Shown here one piece after another: positions 1 to 11,315 of a stretch of DNA of 64,000 nucleotides. The position numbers and the translations under genes were made by a program. Under the pieces are notes generated by a model that saw only the letters and a program-made list of their open reading frames with translations, had not been told where the DNA came from and did no database searches. Location of the stretch: positions 10,788,065 through 10,852,064 of the forward strand of contig CM024171.1 of the NCBI GenBank assembly GCA_013433145.1, given 5' to 3'. Every line of letters starts with the position of its first letter. The first letter of the stretch is position 1. This DNA is from Ascaris suum (lineage: Eukaryota > Nematoda > Chromadorea > Rhabditida > Ascarididae).

Positions 1-2424
1 TTGGTAATGGTAATTCGATTCGTGTGTGCATTGTTTCTTTGTTGTCTACGCCGAATGCAACGTCCTTGCATACATTCCACAAGGACAACATTCCATCCTC
101 ATTTCCCGTTATTGTTTGATGGGAGATTTGAAAATAAGCGTTACAAAGAAATAAATATGAATATGATTTTGCTTTGTTGTTGAGATAAGCGAGTTTGCTT
201 AAAAAGACGCCAATTCATTTGTCAATTCCAAGAAAATCACTGAATATTTTTCGTAACTTTGATAAACGGTGATAGAAGCATTGGAGAGGGGAGAGGTTTT
301 GCGTAAATAGTCGAAGTGATTGATTGAAGGTCTCGTTCTACCGGGAGACCGATTATGGTTTGGCTTTCCTCACTATTCCAACCCCCCCCCCCTCCCCTCG
401 CATCCCCTCTGCCTTTCTCCCCGCCCTTCATTGACGAAAATGTGGGAGAGTGGCGACCGTCCCTATACTTCTCTTGTATTAGTGTACTTGTTCTTAAAAC
501 GTTACAGTTCTTGCGATTAGAAACTAGAAGCTTATCAGCTCACTAAAAAAAGGTTTGTACGCTGTAAAATTCAGTCGATTCAACCGTGTTATACTTGGCC
601 ATCGATTGATTCTGTTGATGGACTAAGGGGTGGGAGGAAGAGGGAGATATTGGTCCATAATTTAATGCATGAGTTGATGTAGAACGATATATGAGATTAA
701 ATAAACATTTGTGATCGGAATTGATTGATGCATTTGAATTGGCCGAATTTCAAAAAATGTCACCTCATAAAATATGACCACTTTAAGTGCGAACGAAGGT
801 CATTAGTGAAAAGTGGAGCGAATGTATCATTTTGCACACTGCTATGAATTTCTTTCTCTTATTCATTTGTTGTGTCCATTTCGTGTTTCTAATGCCGAAC
901 GATTAATTGCCTTTGGCGTTTTGCGATTAGCTACGTTGTTGGCTCTCTTCCAAAATTTTTCAAAGGCTTCTGGTCTTAACGGATTTTTATCTAGCATCCA
1001 GATCAGTAAGGATAAATAATTGACAGCGAAATTTTACTCTCCTGCTTGCTGCAATTCGCAGAGAATTGTAACGCACGTTACTCAACCTCCCGCTATTCTG
1101 TGACATTTGCGCCTCGTAATTCTGCGATAAATGAAGAAAGCGAGAAGTTTTATCGCATTTATGCAGAATCCCAATTTGCAATTATGCTGTGGTCGCTGTT
1201 GAATTCTTCCATTCTTCCCATAATAACGAACATACTCGGACTGCAGATATTTTTGGCGCAAATGTCCGCTAGCATAGGGCTGCAAACGTTATTCACCGGA
1301 CATGAGGCACTTAAATCAAATGAAAAAGTAGTATAAATATTGGGCACTTTTGTGACACCAGTTCAAAGTAAATAGCGTTGACCGATATTTATGTGGACAA
1401 TATTCGCACTTCAAACGTTTTCTTAGGTTTGGGGATAATAAGAGAATAGGCTGATGTAGAGGGTTGAATACCTAGTAATAAATTGGGGTCGTTCATCAGT
1501 GTGGGAAAATCTTCCTTTAGTTGCTGCGGAAATACTATAGGCGCAAATGTCCCGGCATGGAAGGTGGAGGGAGGGGTGTTTTACCGCATTCGGGAAGTCG
1601 ATGAATTTACTCTGCGGGGAACTCGTCTCAGTGGGGAACGAGGTTCAAACTGAGCTCATTGACCCCCCCCCCCCCTTTTGCTCTGTCTTAGCATCAGTTG
1701 TATGGTTTGCCGTACACCGATTAAATTCATTGTAATATTAGGGGGCAGTTTTGTGCCCATAATAAGAATAGAGTTACTACCTAATATTGTGAAAGAAGTC
1801 TAGGTCTAGGTATCTGGCCAAGAGGTATCAGATCGAGATTCGCCCCACACAATGTTAGCGTGTGAATAATCGCATTTTTTCATTATTTGTTCGTGCGCAG
1901 TATGGATACTATTTTATATGTTTATTTATTTGTATTTATATGCACTGACGCATATTGATTCCGCATTTTTAATGATTTCTTTTAAATTTCTAAGTAATTT
2001 TAATGGAGGAAATTGGATGAATTTTACACTTTGCACAATTTATTCGGAAATTTATTCTTTTTCTTCAAAGATTTCCTTTCATTTGTAGTAATAATAAAGG
2101 AATTATATCTTTTTTGCGGCATTTCCAACTGAAATAAATTTATTGCTAAGTGAATGTAAATTCTTTTTTTCTTCTAAAGTAAAGTTCTTAGTAATTTCAC
2201 TTCTAATAAGCTCTCGTATTCTATAATGTTCACTATTTTTGAGCTATCTTCTATTGTTAATATGAGTTTATAATTTCCTCGTTTCATTAGATTTAATAAT
2301 TCAATAATTCATTAATATTTATTTTCCAGGCATTACTTTATATGCTAATTTCAGGTTTCAGTTTTTAATATACATGATGCATGTGGCTTTCAAGTTGATG
2401 TCTTTATTGATTTCGGTGTTTTAG
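1..2424. other. No gene recognised; upstream flank
   Basis: No exon could be supported in this stretch. The open frames are short, hydrophobic or low-complexity, and lack a convincing acceptor/donor pair. C homopolymers sit at 382-392 (11 C) and 1663-1675 (13 C). If the Shroom-like gene starting near 2425 has upstream exons, they should lie here or beyond the left edge, because its first visible exon opens in a phase that needs bases from an earlier exon. Confidence 0.5.
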
Positions 2425-5400
2425 ATGGCTGAAGGCGACTTCATCGTCGAGTATGGAGCACAATTCGCCACCCACCGAAAGCGATTACCGATCTTTGATC
2501 GATTCCGGTGCTTATAAGTCGATTTTACCGGATGAGCCGCCATTCACTATTACACAAGCGCCGCCACGCCCTCCATCAAAGTGTGTTTTTTCTTAAGTTC
2601 ATAAAATATTTTAAAGGTGAAGATGAGGAATTACTGGTTTCAGGAGGTATCGAATTGGAGTATATAAAAAAGAGTCAACGAAAAGGTCGCAAACGTGAAA
2701 GCATTTTATTGCACTACGGTGATTGTTTGAATGCATTGGCACAACACTTCGGTATTTAATGTAAAGCCTCCACTTTACTGCTGATAACGTTCAGCGGATC
2801 TGAGATGCGATGTCGTTATATAGCTGCAATTCTTCCAACGTGAAACGGTGTGCATTCATATCATTCCACTGTTCATTCCCAGAAAATAAACACATAAAAG
2901 GGCAATCTTCATAGGCCGATCTATAACCCTTAAAGATCTGATGTCTCAATTTTTTGAGATGAATACTAAAATTTAGATTATCCAAAATGTCACTTTTTCG
3001 GATTGCCACAATCCAGACGCCAGATGTCGGATTTTTTTTTCCGAAATTGTTATGTGGCATTAATTATGACCTATTGCTGTGATTTTTTGAGCAACAACGC
3101 ATCGTTCATATTTCCTCTGCTTATTGCAACGGCGAGAGAATATTCTCAACGAAGTCTTACATTTGAGACACTAGAGGATACCTAGGGTGATACATTTCTC
3201 TCCAGTTTTTTCTCCGAACTTTTCTTTTCACGTCTTCGTTGATTTCCAGCAATTCTCAGAAAGCGTCCGATAAGAATTTTCACGCTTAGAATTTTTTGAT
3301 ATTTTTTCTAATCAGAGAAATTCAAGTTTTTATAACCGGAAATATACAGCTACCCAAATTCGCGTTTTTTGGCTTATCAATCAGGAAGTTTGAATGGTTG
3401 ATCTTTTATCTCTAGAGGACAACTTCCATGAGACGAGAAGCACCTTGGCCAAAATTGTCGGCTGTAGAAGGTTAATCATAGGTACATACAAATGAGGGTT
3501 CTGTCAATTTTTAGATTGCTGGTATGGGGTAATCGCCGCCGAGATTCCCTTCCTAGACAAGGGTCGGGCCCTTCCAGTTCCCTGAAGATGCTCAAGGAAA
3601 GAAATATATTATCATTATGTGATATTCGAATGCTTTAAGTCAATAATCGAACAATTGAACAGTGCTCTTTTTTTTTTGAAGAAAAATAAGCATTACATTG
3701 TCGTTTATCGTTAAATTTGAAGTGATTTTCTCGAAACATTTTTTTTATTTGCCGACCTTGCGCTCATTAATCGAAACTTTCAACGGACAAAAATCGGTTG
3801 TGTTTTTTCTCTTGTAAAATTTTCCTTAGGCAAATGTCACATTTTCTAAATACAGATTTTTCAAATATTACCCCCCCCTCGTCATATTAACCTTACAATT
3901 AGGAAGAACGCAAATAATAAAGCTGCTACGAATATTGTGAAAATGGAATATTTAATTATTATTCATATGGAGCGAATTTTTTTTGCCGTCCACGTTTTTC
4001 GCTACTGATAATATTTTGATGGGATCGTTGGAGTGATGCTTCTCTTCATTTTTTTTTTTCTCAAATTGGTAATCCATTTTTTTCAAGAATCAACGAGTTT
4101 TTTATATGTAATTGTTTTTTGTAGCTTTTTTGAGAATATTTCTCTTAGTGATTGATGGATTTTCAAAGATGTAACGCGGATCATCACCAGAGATTGTATC
4201 CTCCAAGCTATGGAATTTTCTATAATAGAAGCTAGAAATGTGGGAATGAGCATGAGACTACGAAAAGAAAATGGTGTTTTCTTCTTCTCTTTGTTCCGTA
4301 TTTAAATGGTGTTTTGCAATTTGCATTTTCGTTTCTTTTAATTGATAAATGTTTTCTATCCTCAATTTCATTTTTCTCGTTTATTCATTCTGTTTTCTCA
4401 ATTTGTTTCCGTTATCGCATCTTCGTTTTGCTCTCTTTGTGATGGACAGCTTATCGAAATGAAAGAATTTTAGTGCGTTGTGCAATTTCATCATTACTGC
4501 TGATATGAACTGGTTTTTGTGGATTGTTGCATTTTTCTCATGAGAGCGGTGATGGTTCACTCATGTCGATGCGCTTACCTCATACATTTAATCCACGATT
4601 CCGAGAACTTATACTTATAATTTTTAGTCAACAAAAACCTAGTATCATATATCGTCTTCCCTATGGATTATCGATTTTTTGATGTTTACTTCTTTAGAAA
4701 ATCAGTACCTTATTTATTGTTAATATATTTTTGCAATGATTTAAAAGAGATGTATATATCAAGTTATATTTGATTGTTAATAAAATGTGGCAGTTATTGC
4801 AGGTTAATGTTATGATTTCGCAAGTGTAGTTAATTGCAGGTTATCAGCACCTTTATCGTGTTCTCTAACGTCGCTGAATTCGACGATGAACTCAACAGTT
4901 AATACTTCTTCTATACCGAACACTTGTGTTCTCAGTTCGCCGTATAGTGGTTAGTAGACCACATAATTTGGTGTTTATATATGCAATTAGAAGCGAAGTG
5001 GGATCGCATTGATTCGTGGGAATTTCATTAGATGTTGCTCGGATGTGCTGGAGGTCGGGGATTAGCAGGGTTTGGGAGTAGATGTTATGTTTCAATGTCA
5101 TGGTTGCAGTTTCCTGTCGAATTTAGCAGTGTAATTTCTTTGCTGTCTTTATTGGCTGTCATAATTTCAATAAGCCTTTGTGATAGATCCTTAAAAATCC
5201 TGTATTTATTATTAGCAAAATAAGCGTTGAAATTGTACTGCAATAAGAGCCCCCCCCCCTTTTTGATTTCTTAATCCATGATTGGAGGAGTCTTCTATCG
5301 TTTTCAGGATCTGAAGAAGAAATATTGCTTTTGAAGTATATTCTTCCCAAATACGACGTTTGAAAATACCTGCCATATAAGGTATAAGTTGATCGGGAGG

Positions 5401-8400
5401 AGGGAGGGAAGGCTGGAGAGGGGCGAGACGAGGGTGTTTTTGATTTTTCGGATGTCATTTCTGCATTTCATGCGGTTTCCACTTTAACTTGCTTCGTGGG
5501 ATCTGATTACGGGTTGCCGTTTAAAGCTTCAATAGTTTTGAAGTTCGGCTGCAAATGACTCAGTTATTTTTGCTATTGCAAATTTCGGTGAGGGCATTTC
5601 ATAGCTATTTTTTGAACTGAAGCTTTTCTTTATTCATTTGTCAATATTTTGATCCTTTATCAATACTGAAGGTTTATTCATTCCATTGAGATGAGAGGCT
5701 TTTCTATCTTTTTTTCTACTCTTTTCTCTTCCACGCGCTATTTTGATCCCCTAATGTGCACAGTTGAGTTTTTCTATTGTATTGATTTTAATCTATTATC
5801 AAATGAAGACTTCAATTTCAGGTGGTAAACCGATGGTCGAGGTGCATCCGATGCCTTCACAGCAGTATGCCAATGCTGGATTGCCACTCAAGGATCCACC
5901 ACCAGAGGTTCCACCGAAGACCAAGGAAAAGCCACGAGTGCCGAAGAAGCCACCGAATTTGGTGCTGAATTCATCCTCTTCTAGACTCAACTCGCCATCA
6001 CTCAATGCTCTCTCATTAAGTACGACGTCGCTTAATATGCCGTTCACTCCCCTTACGTCATCGGAATCCTCTCCCTCATTGAACAGGTTAGCTTATTCGT
6101 TCAAATAAGCTTGTATTCGGTGAAGAAAAGTGAGAATTTACATTAGTTTGTATTATCTTCTGCTTATTTCCCGTTCTGTCGTTGATGTTCTTCCGAATGC
6201 AGTGCTATTCATAAGAAACTAGCAAATGAGGCAGTCGACTCGAAAATCCATCTACCTCGATGTGGAAAATGTTAACATTGCGCTGAAAATCTTGCGTCGA
6301 ATATTTTTCGGTGTGTCTCTGCACTGATGTGTGAAACGCGCATCAAATGATGCGGTGCTCGAGCTTTTATTTAATTTCCCTTAAAGTATTCTTTATTTGA
6401 ATATGTGATTTTAGTATCGCACAGAGACCTAGGGGTTAAGTAGGTGAAGGGGAGAGGGGGTTAACGGATGTAGTCCGCTAGACATCAAGTAAAGAAGGCG
6501 GTAGTATGGTCAAATTGCATAAAGATTTCATCACCCGAGAATAAAGCTTGATGGAAACAAACAGTATATTTTCTTGACTTCTTGTATAGGATTTCTGTGA
6601 ACGTTTCATGTTCGTTATGCTTCGGACATTCAATTAAATTCTTTCATCTTTCGTAATTGGCATTTAAATAAGATGCTTCGGATCTCAATTTTGTTACGTG
6701 TACTTCTGTGAAATTTTTATTTACTTGAATAGGTGGGAGTTGAGTAGGATTTTTTGAGGAATTCAGCGAGCGAAAAATTTTGGAGAACTGTTTCGTTTGA
6801 ATTCTTAATTTCACCCTCTGAATTTTTATTTATCTTATCGTTCGCAATTTCTCTAGCTTTTATTCCATCACTCTGTCCATTCCTTAATATTGTGCATGTA
6901 TCAATGCATTTTCTGGAACTGGATGGATTTCGATATACGCAAATTTGATTTCACGGATTCTCGATCGAATACGGTCGATTGTGAGCACATTTCATTGGGA
7001 GTTATGGATTGTTTGGAAAATGTTTTTATATGCAGGTTGTTCACAACACCTTCGTTGATATGCCTTCATACTGCTTTAATGCAACCAGATTTGAGCGATG
7101 AAGAAGTCGCGAAAGTGGAGACAAAACGTCAGAAGGTTTTATTTTGTTTAATTTCTTTTAAAGGAATTTTTTCTTGCACATTCAGTCCCGATTTTAGGAT
7201 TTGTGGCTGTACTGTGCGTTGTGGCAGCGTCGGTCTGTCGAGAATGCGTATCTATGTTTGTCTGCCCGGTATTTTCAAATTCTAGACTATAAAGGAAGAG
7301 TTACGAAAGTTGCCTACATCATAGGAAGGCCTCCCACGTCAGTTTTCGGGTTGATGATGCAGTAACTACCCCTAAAAGTTAGTGTTCGCGCCTGAAAGTT
7401 TGAACGCATTTTTTGATCTATGGGAGCGTCGTTTTTTAATGGGTTGCATAACATATATGGGAACAATCTTTTTTAGGACATTGCTATGAATGATCGATTC
7501 TCTTAAATTTTGGATTGGTTATAGCCTATAGTTTATTATTTTGAAGCAAAAACGCGTATTAATGTCGAAACCAGGGCGCGCTTTTCCATTTGTTATCGGA
7601 AGAGTAATCATGTGAGTCAAGAGTGGAGTGCATTATTTGCACATTTTGAGAGGGAAGGCACCTCAGATTGCGTTTTTGTTTAAATGTTCCTGCTTTCCTA
7701 TCGTTTTTCATTTCTTGAAAAATTGTTAGAAGAAGTTGACTTACGCCGAGATAATATATTCTTAGTTACCTGTTTAGGCATTGTAATGCTTGTAAAAATC
7801 CGAATTTTATTCGTTTTATATGTATAGAGCGACGAAAAGGATAAAGGGAAAATTATTCAGGGAGGATGGAACACCTTTAGGGGAGTAGTTTTGTGTTGTT
7901 TATTGATGAGCATTCAACACCTTGATTTTGATTCATTCCACTTAGTGCAACTGTTGGCTGGAAATTGAACCCTTTTCGATTTGCATTATTGAATCGCTTT
8001 CTTTACTATTCTTGTTCGTTTTGCTTTTGCATTATTCCATTTCCTAGTTTTTCTAATCAGTTTTCCAGGTTTGATTCAGTGAAATCATAATTTCCACTTG
8101 TTCCTCGTCGATATCAATTTTACATAAAGGGATTCCGAAGCGGATTCTCTCATCTGTGGTGGGTTAAGTGGTTGAATACCAGGCCGGTAATCTGTTGGCA
8201 AGGGGTTCATTCCTCGTTTATAAATAATTTCATTCGTTGCTTCCTTGATATATCTAAATTTAGTTGATCGAATCGCTATCGAAGAAGATCGATGTACTGG
8301 ATAGGGAACGAGCTGTATTAGATGGTGAGATCGAATCGAATGAAGCGTTGAAGAACGCACTCGTCGAAGAGCTTAATGCTGCGGGCAGTGCCGATTGTGC

Positions 8401-11315
8401 ACAAAAGATGCTCGCCAACCTCACACACAGTACAAGACTTATCAGGTTGCAACTTGATGATTATATCATGCCTGCAACTGAAAATTAGCGTTGAAATCTG
8501 TAATTTGCTTTCTTAGCAAAATCGTCAAAGCCTTACGCTTATTTGCCTGCGTGAATTTGTTTATGTATATTCTGCTATTAGGAGAAATTTTGATTAATGA
8601 AGTTAATGTGATATAGTTCCGTTAAATTTACTCGTCGATTTTTTTATAAACGTTCTCTAGGTTGAGTGGATTTTTGCGAGGGAACGCTTTCCTCTGGTAA
8701 ATTTTTTCTGTCGTTGGTGAATACTGAAAGCACTTGATGGCAATGACATGCGTTAGGGGCCATCCTCACCTTGTCCATCATTGCGCGTTTTTGTGCACTA
8801 GCGAGAAGGCAACTGTAGCTGTTTACCAATAGCCATCGCCTCCTCATTCGAGGTATTACATTACAGCATCTAAATATTTTTCTCCTTCACAAAAGATGCA
8901 GGGTTTGTTGCAGGTTAGAGACGAAGCTGCGCATGCAGTTGGAACGTCTGGAGGGGATGTTGAGCAACGGCCTAGAAGGTATCGATAAGGAGGCACACAC
9001 GGCAAGAATGGAACGTGTGAAGAGCCAGATCAACGATCAGAGTGCACTATGGGAGGCGTTCAATAGAAGGGATATGCGTTTGGATGCTGTTATAGAGTCA
9101 CGCATTAGCCCACAGTCGATCGCCCAGTGGAGGTTCGCAGTTCATCTTTTTGTTGCTCAAAGGCATCTGTTTGCAGTTGGGAAGTATTGGGTGGGGCGGC
9201 AGGGAGAAAAATGGAGATAGGGATCCTTTATATATGGAAGAGTTTATTTTGATAGGATTTGAGCAAAAAATAATGGCAAGTGCGAGGTCCGCAGTAGCCC
9301 AGTTATAGAGCATTCCCTGTGGGAACGACAGATCTCCGGTTAGCCCAGTCTACTTTGGTCGTGATCAAAGCTTTCAGTGGTCATGAAAAAATGCTCGCAA
9401 AAAGTCTTGTAAATCGTGCAGTGTACAAAAGCGGTTGTTGCTTTTTCATAAATCCTATAAAAGACTCGATTTGGAATGACCAGCTTAAGTTCGTTTTTTA
9501 TGGCGTTTCGCGTTTCCGACAATTTGCTTACAGCCACCCAGCTGTAATTTATTTATACCATCAAGCATCTTTCCATGTAAGGTCCTTAAATAACTTAAAT
9601 AACTATGCAGCGCCTTAAATACAAGCTCCTTAAATACCCCCAAATCGTGGATTTGACGTATTATGATATTATGTAAGTTGGTGATAGAACTATGGAATAC
9701 AGAGCCGAGTACCTAACGATCGAGAATGCTGAATAATTTGTCGGCTAAACGAGAAGGACTGAAGGTTTATTTGCAAAAGTAGAGAGGAATGAGTCTTCTG
9801 AGTGTGTTTTACAAAGTCATCGAAAATATAATTGTTTATGGCCCATATCTTTAGCTGACAACAGGGAAAAGGCACGCAGGATTTATTGGATGAAGGACGG
9901 CGGAGCAATTATCTGGGGAATTCATCGAGGAGAGAGTCAGACACGAGCAGAAAATGACTTGCCTTCGTTGATTTCTGTTTTGCATTCGACAGTGCCGACA
10001 ACAACATCCTTTGGCAGGTGCTAAGGAGAACTTGAAGTCTTCGCAGAGATATGGCCTTTATTGCTAACTTGGACAAAAATGATGGAACGAGAGTGCCAAA
10101 TTGGAAAGCATCTCTTGGATGGATTCCAAACAAGAACAGGGATTAGTACTGGGATCGTTTCTGTTCAGTTATGTGGTGAATGTAATGATATGCGACGCAG
10201 TTGGATGATTTGACGGGAATTTGCTCATGCAATGTTCATTGCGAAAGCTGACCAAATTTGTTGTCGGTAGCTGTTAGAAATGTAAAGGAACCTTTCGGTG
10301 CTGAACAAGCTAATTCTTTTGCTTTAATCCTGCTGAACTGCATCAAATGCGGATATGCCGCAAATGCCGGTGCATTCGACTCTGCTGACGGTCGATAGGT
10401 TGTCCCTCGAAAAAATAAGTTCGTTCTGCAGCTGTGGTTGTGCGTTTGCGAAGTTGTTGGATATGCGGGTGATGTCGACAAGCGGATCAAGAAGATGAAG
10501 ATTGATTACGCTATGCCGTGCAACTGAAAATAAAGTATTTATGCAAAAACAGCAGACCGAGTCTGCTTAGCTGCTTTCGTTCAGCTGCTTTATGCGCTTC
10601 AAGGAGTTGACGTGCAAGGAAATAAACAGCATTATGTAATGGACTACAAAGCGAGTGATAAAGTAAACAGTGAGAAGATCAGTGAAACCAAATTACAAGG
10701 TGGACGTGGAGCGCAGATAGCCGTTATTATGAGTTAAAGAAGGATCCAAGAATTCCACAAATGTCATTTGTGGAATTCTTACCACTTCTTGCATTGTCAT
10801 TTGGCTGCACGACCAGTTGTCCAGAATCTTTTCAAAATCAATCTCATTTCCGCCCTGTAAGAATCCAGCCTGCTGGTCACGTGAGCATATCTTGAACAGA
10901 ATAAAGAGCAACTTTCGAAACAGTGGATTTGGAGCAGAAATGGAGCAGGACCAAGCAGGCATCTGGAAACCGATAGGAGTGGTTAGCTTGTCCAATATAA
11001 ATGGTGGTGAATTTGGACGCTAGCAGAAAAAGAGTCGTTGCGACAAATCTATCGATTATTCAGTCAACTCAGATGCGAAGTTTCATAGAACAAGGTAATG
11101 GAGCTGCTCTCCCTAATATTCGGGTAATCTATTGCGAGTGTTTCTTCTTATTATAGTTATCACTTTTGAGGATCTTTGAAACTGAGCAATTCTATTTTAG
11201 GTTTTATAAAGAAGCGTGGAGGAGGTTAACAGCGGAACAACAGGAAATCGAAGAACGATTACAACTGGCTCGTGGCCAGTTGACCGCTTTGCAGAACGTG
11301 CATATGGCCATCTAG
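2425..11315 (+). CDS. Shroom-like protein with C-terminal ASD2 (Apx/Shrm domain 2)
   Basis: Spliced gene. Exons I can support: 2425-2580 (tentative; first in-frame ATG 2453), 5822-6086, 7036-7135, 8264-8445, 8914-9132 and 11201-11315 (stop TAG 11313-11315). From 5822 onward every junction keeps phase. The first two visible exons encode a Pro/Ser-rich, probably disordered region (for example PPPEVPPKTKEKPRVPKKPP). The last four encode about 200 mostly helical residues following the ASD2 layout: LIESLSKKIDVLDRERAVLD at the start, a central helix around LETKLRMQLERLEGML, the conserved RRD segment in WEAFNRRDMRLDAVIESRIS, and a final EQQEIEERLQLARGQL helix. In known Shrooms, ASD2 binds Rho kinase to drive apical actomyosin contraction; that role here is inference. 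No PDZ or ASD1 was seen. The 2580-to-5822 junction does not keep phase, so a small exon is missing or the donor differs. The 5' end is probably incomplete. Confidence 0.8.
2581..5821 (+). other. Large intron region of the Shroom-like gene
   Basis: T-rich intronic DNA between the first two visible exons, with a 10-C tract at 5250-5259. A short exon may be hidden here, because the flanking exons (2425-2580 and 5822-6086) do not join in a compatible phase. The frame at 2644-2718 has an acceptor and a donor, but reading on from the 2580 donor gives a stop, so I do not accept it. A stretch near 4937-4956 resembles a tRNA D-arm but lacks the rest of a tRNA. Confidence 0.45.
9283..9350 (+). repeat. 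Possible tRNA-derived SINE head
   Basis: TAGCCCAGTTAT at 9293-9304 resembles a pol III A box. About 35 bases on, GGTTAGCCCAG sits at the spacing and partly has the sequence of a B box. It lies in the last intron of the Shroom-like gene, about 430 bp before an RTE-like reverse transcriptase remnant. SINEs often borrow RTE machinery, so the pairing is suggestive. There is no acceptor stem, so it is not a functional tRNA gene. A chance match remains possible. Confidence 0.3.
9780..10500 (+). mobile_element. Decayed RTE-like non-LTR retrotransposon (reverse transcriptase part)
   Basis: Conceptual translation across all three + frames recovers reverse transcriptase blocks in the right order. SLLSVFYKVIENII comes near 9790 (RT block 1-2 type). 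A KRHAGF block follows (compare QAGFR). AFVDFCFAFDSADNNILW starts at 9961 and includes the first catalytic Asp in FAFD. GFQTRTG is at 10121, and SFLFSYVVNVM in the run from 10143 matches the PFLFNYV block. A stop after LRRT and at least two frame changes break the reading frame. The catalytic YADD block is not clearly readable, and sequence after about 10250 is too decayed to place. It lies in the sense direction in the last intron of the Shroom-like gene. It is non-functional; the RTE-clade assignment is by motif style only. Confidence 0.72.
10748..10780. repeat. Perfect 16-bp inverted repeat with 1-nt loop
   Basis: AAGAATTCCACAAATG at 10748-10763 is followed by one T and then its exact reverse complement at 10765-10780. 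It lies in the last Shroom-like intron, just after the retroelement remnant. It could be a TIR-TIR junction, a foldback element or a chance palindrome. Confidence 0.85.

Noticed and set aside
1800..1860. Pol III A/B box-like pair
   Set aside because: The A-like and B-like boxes are only about ten bases apart, too close for a tRNA or SINE promoter.
2425..2514. 30-codon frame from ATG 2425 (MAEGDFIVEYGAQ)
   Set aside because: It overlaps the exon in a different frame and stops quickly; the frame giving the Pro-rich product from ATG 2453 continues to the donor.
4930..4975. tRNA-like D-arm sequence (CGTATAGTGGTTAGTAGACC)
   Set aside because: Resembles the start of a tRNA-Asp/Glu but no anticodon arm, B box or acceptor stem follows.
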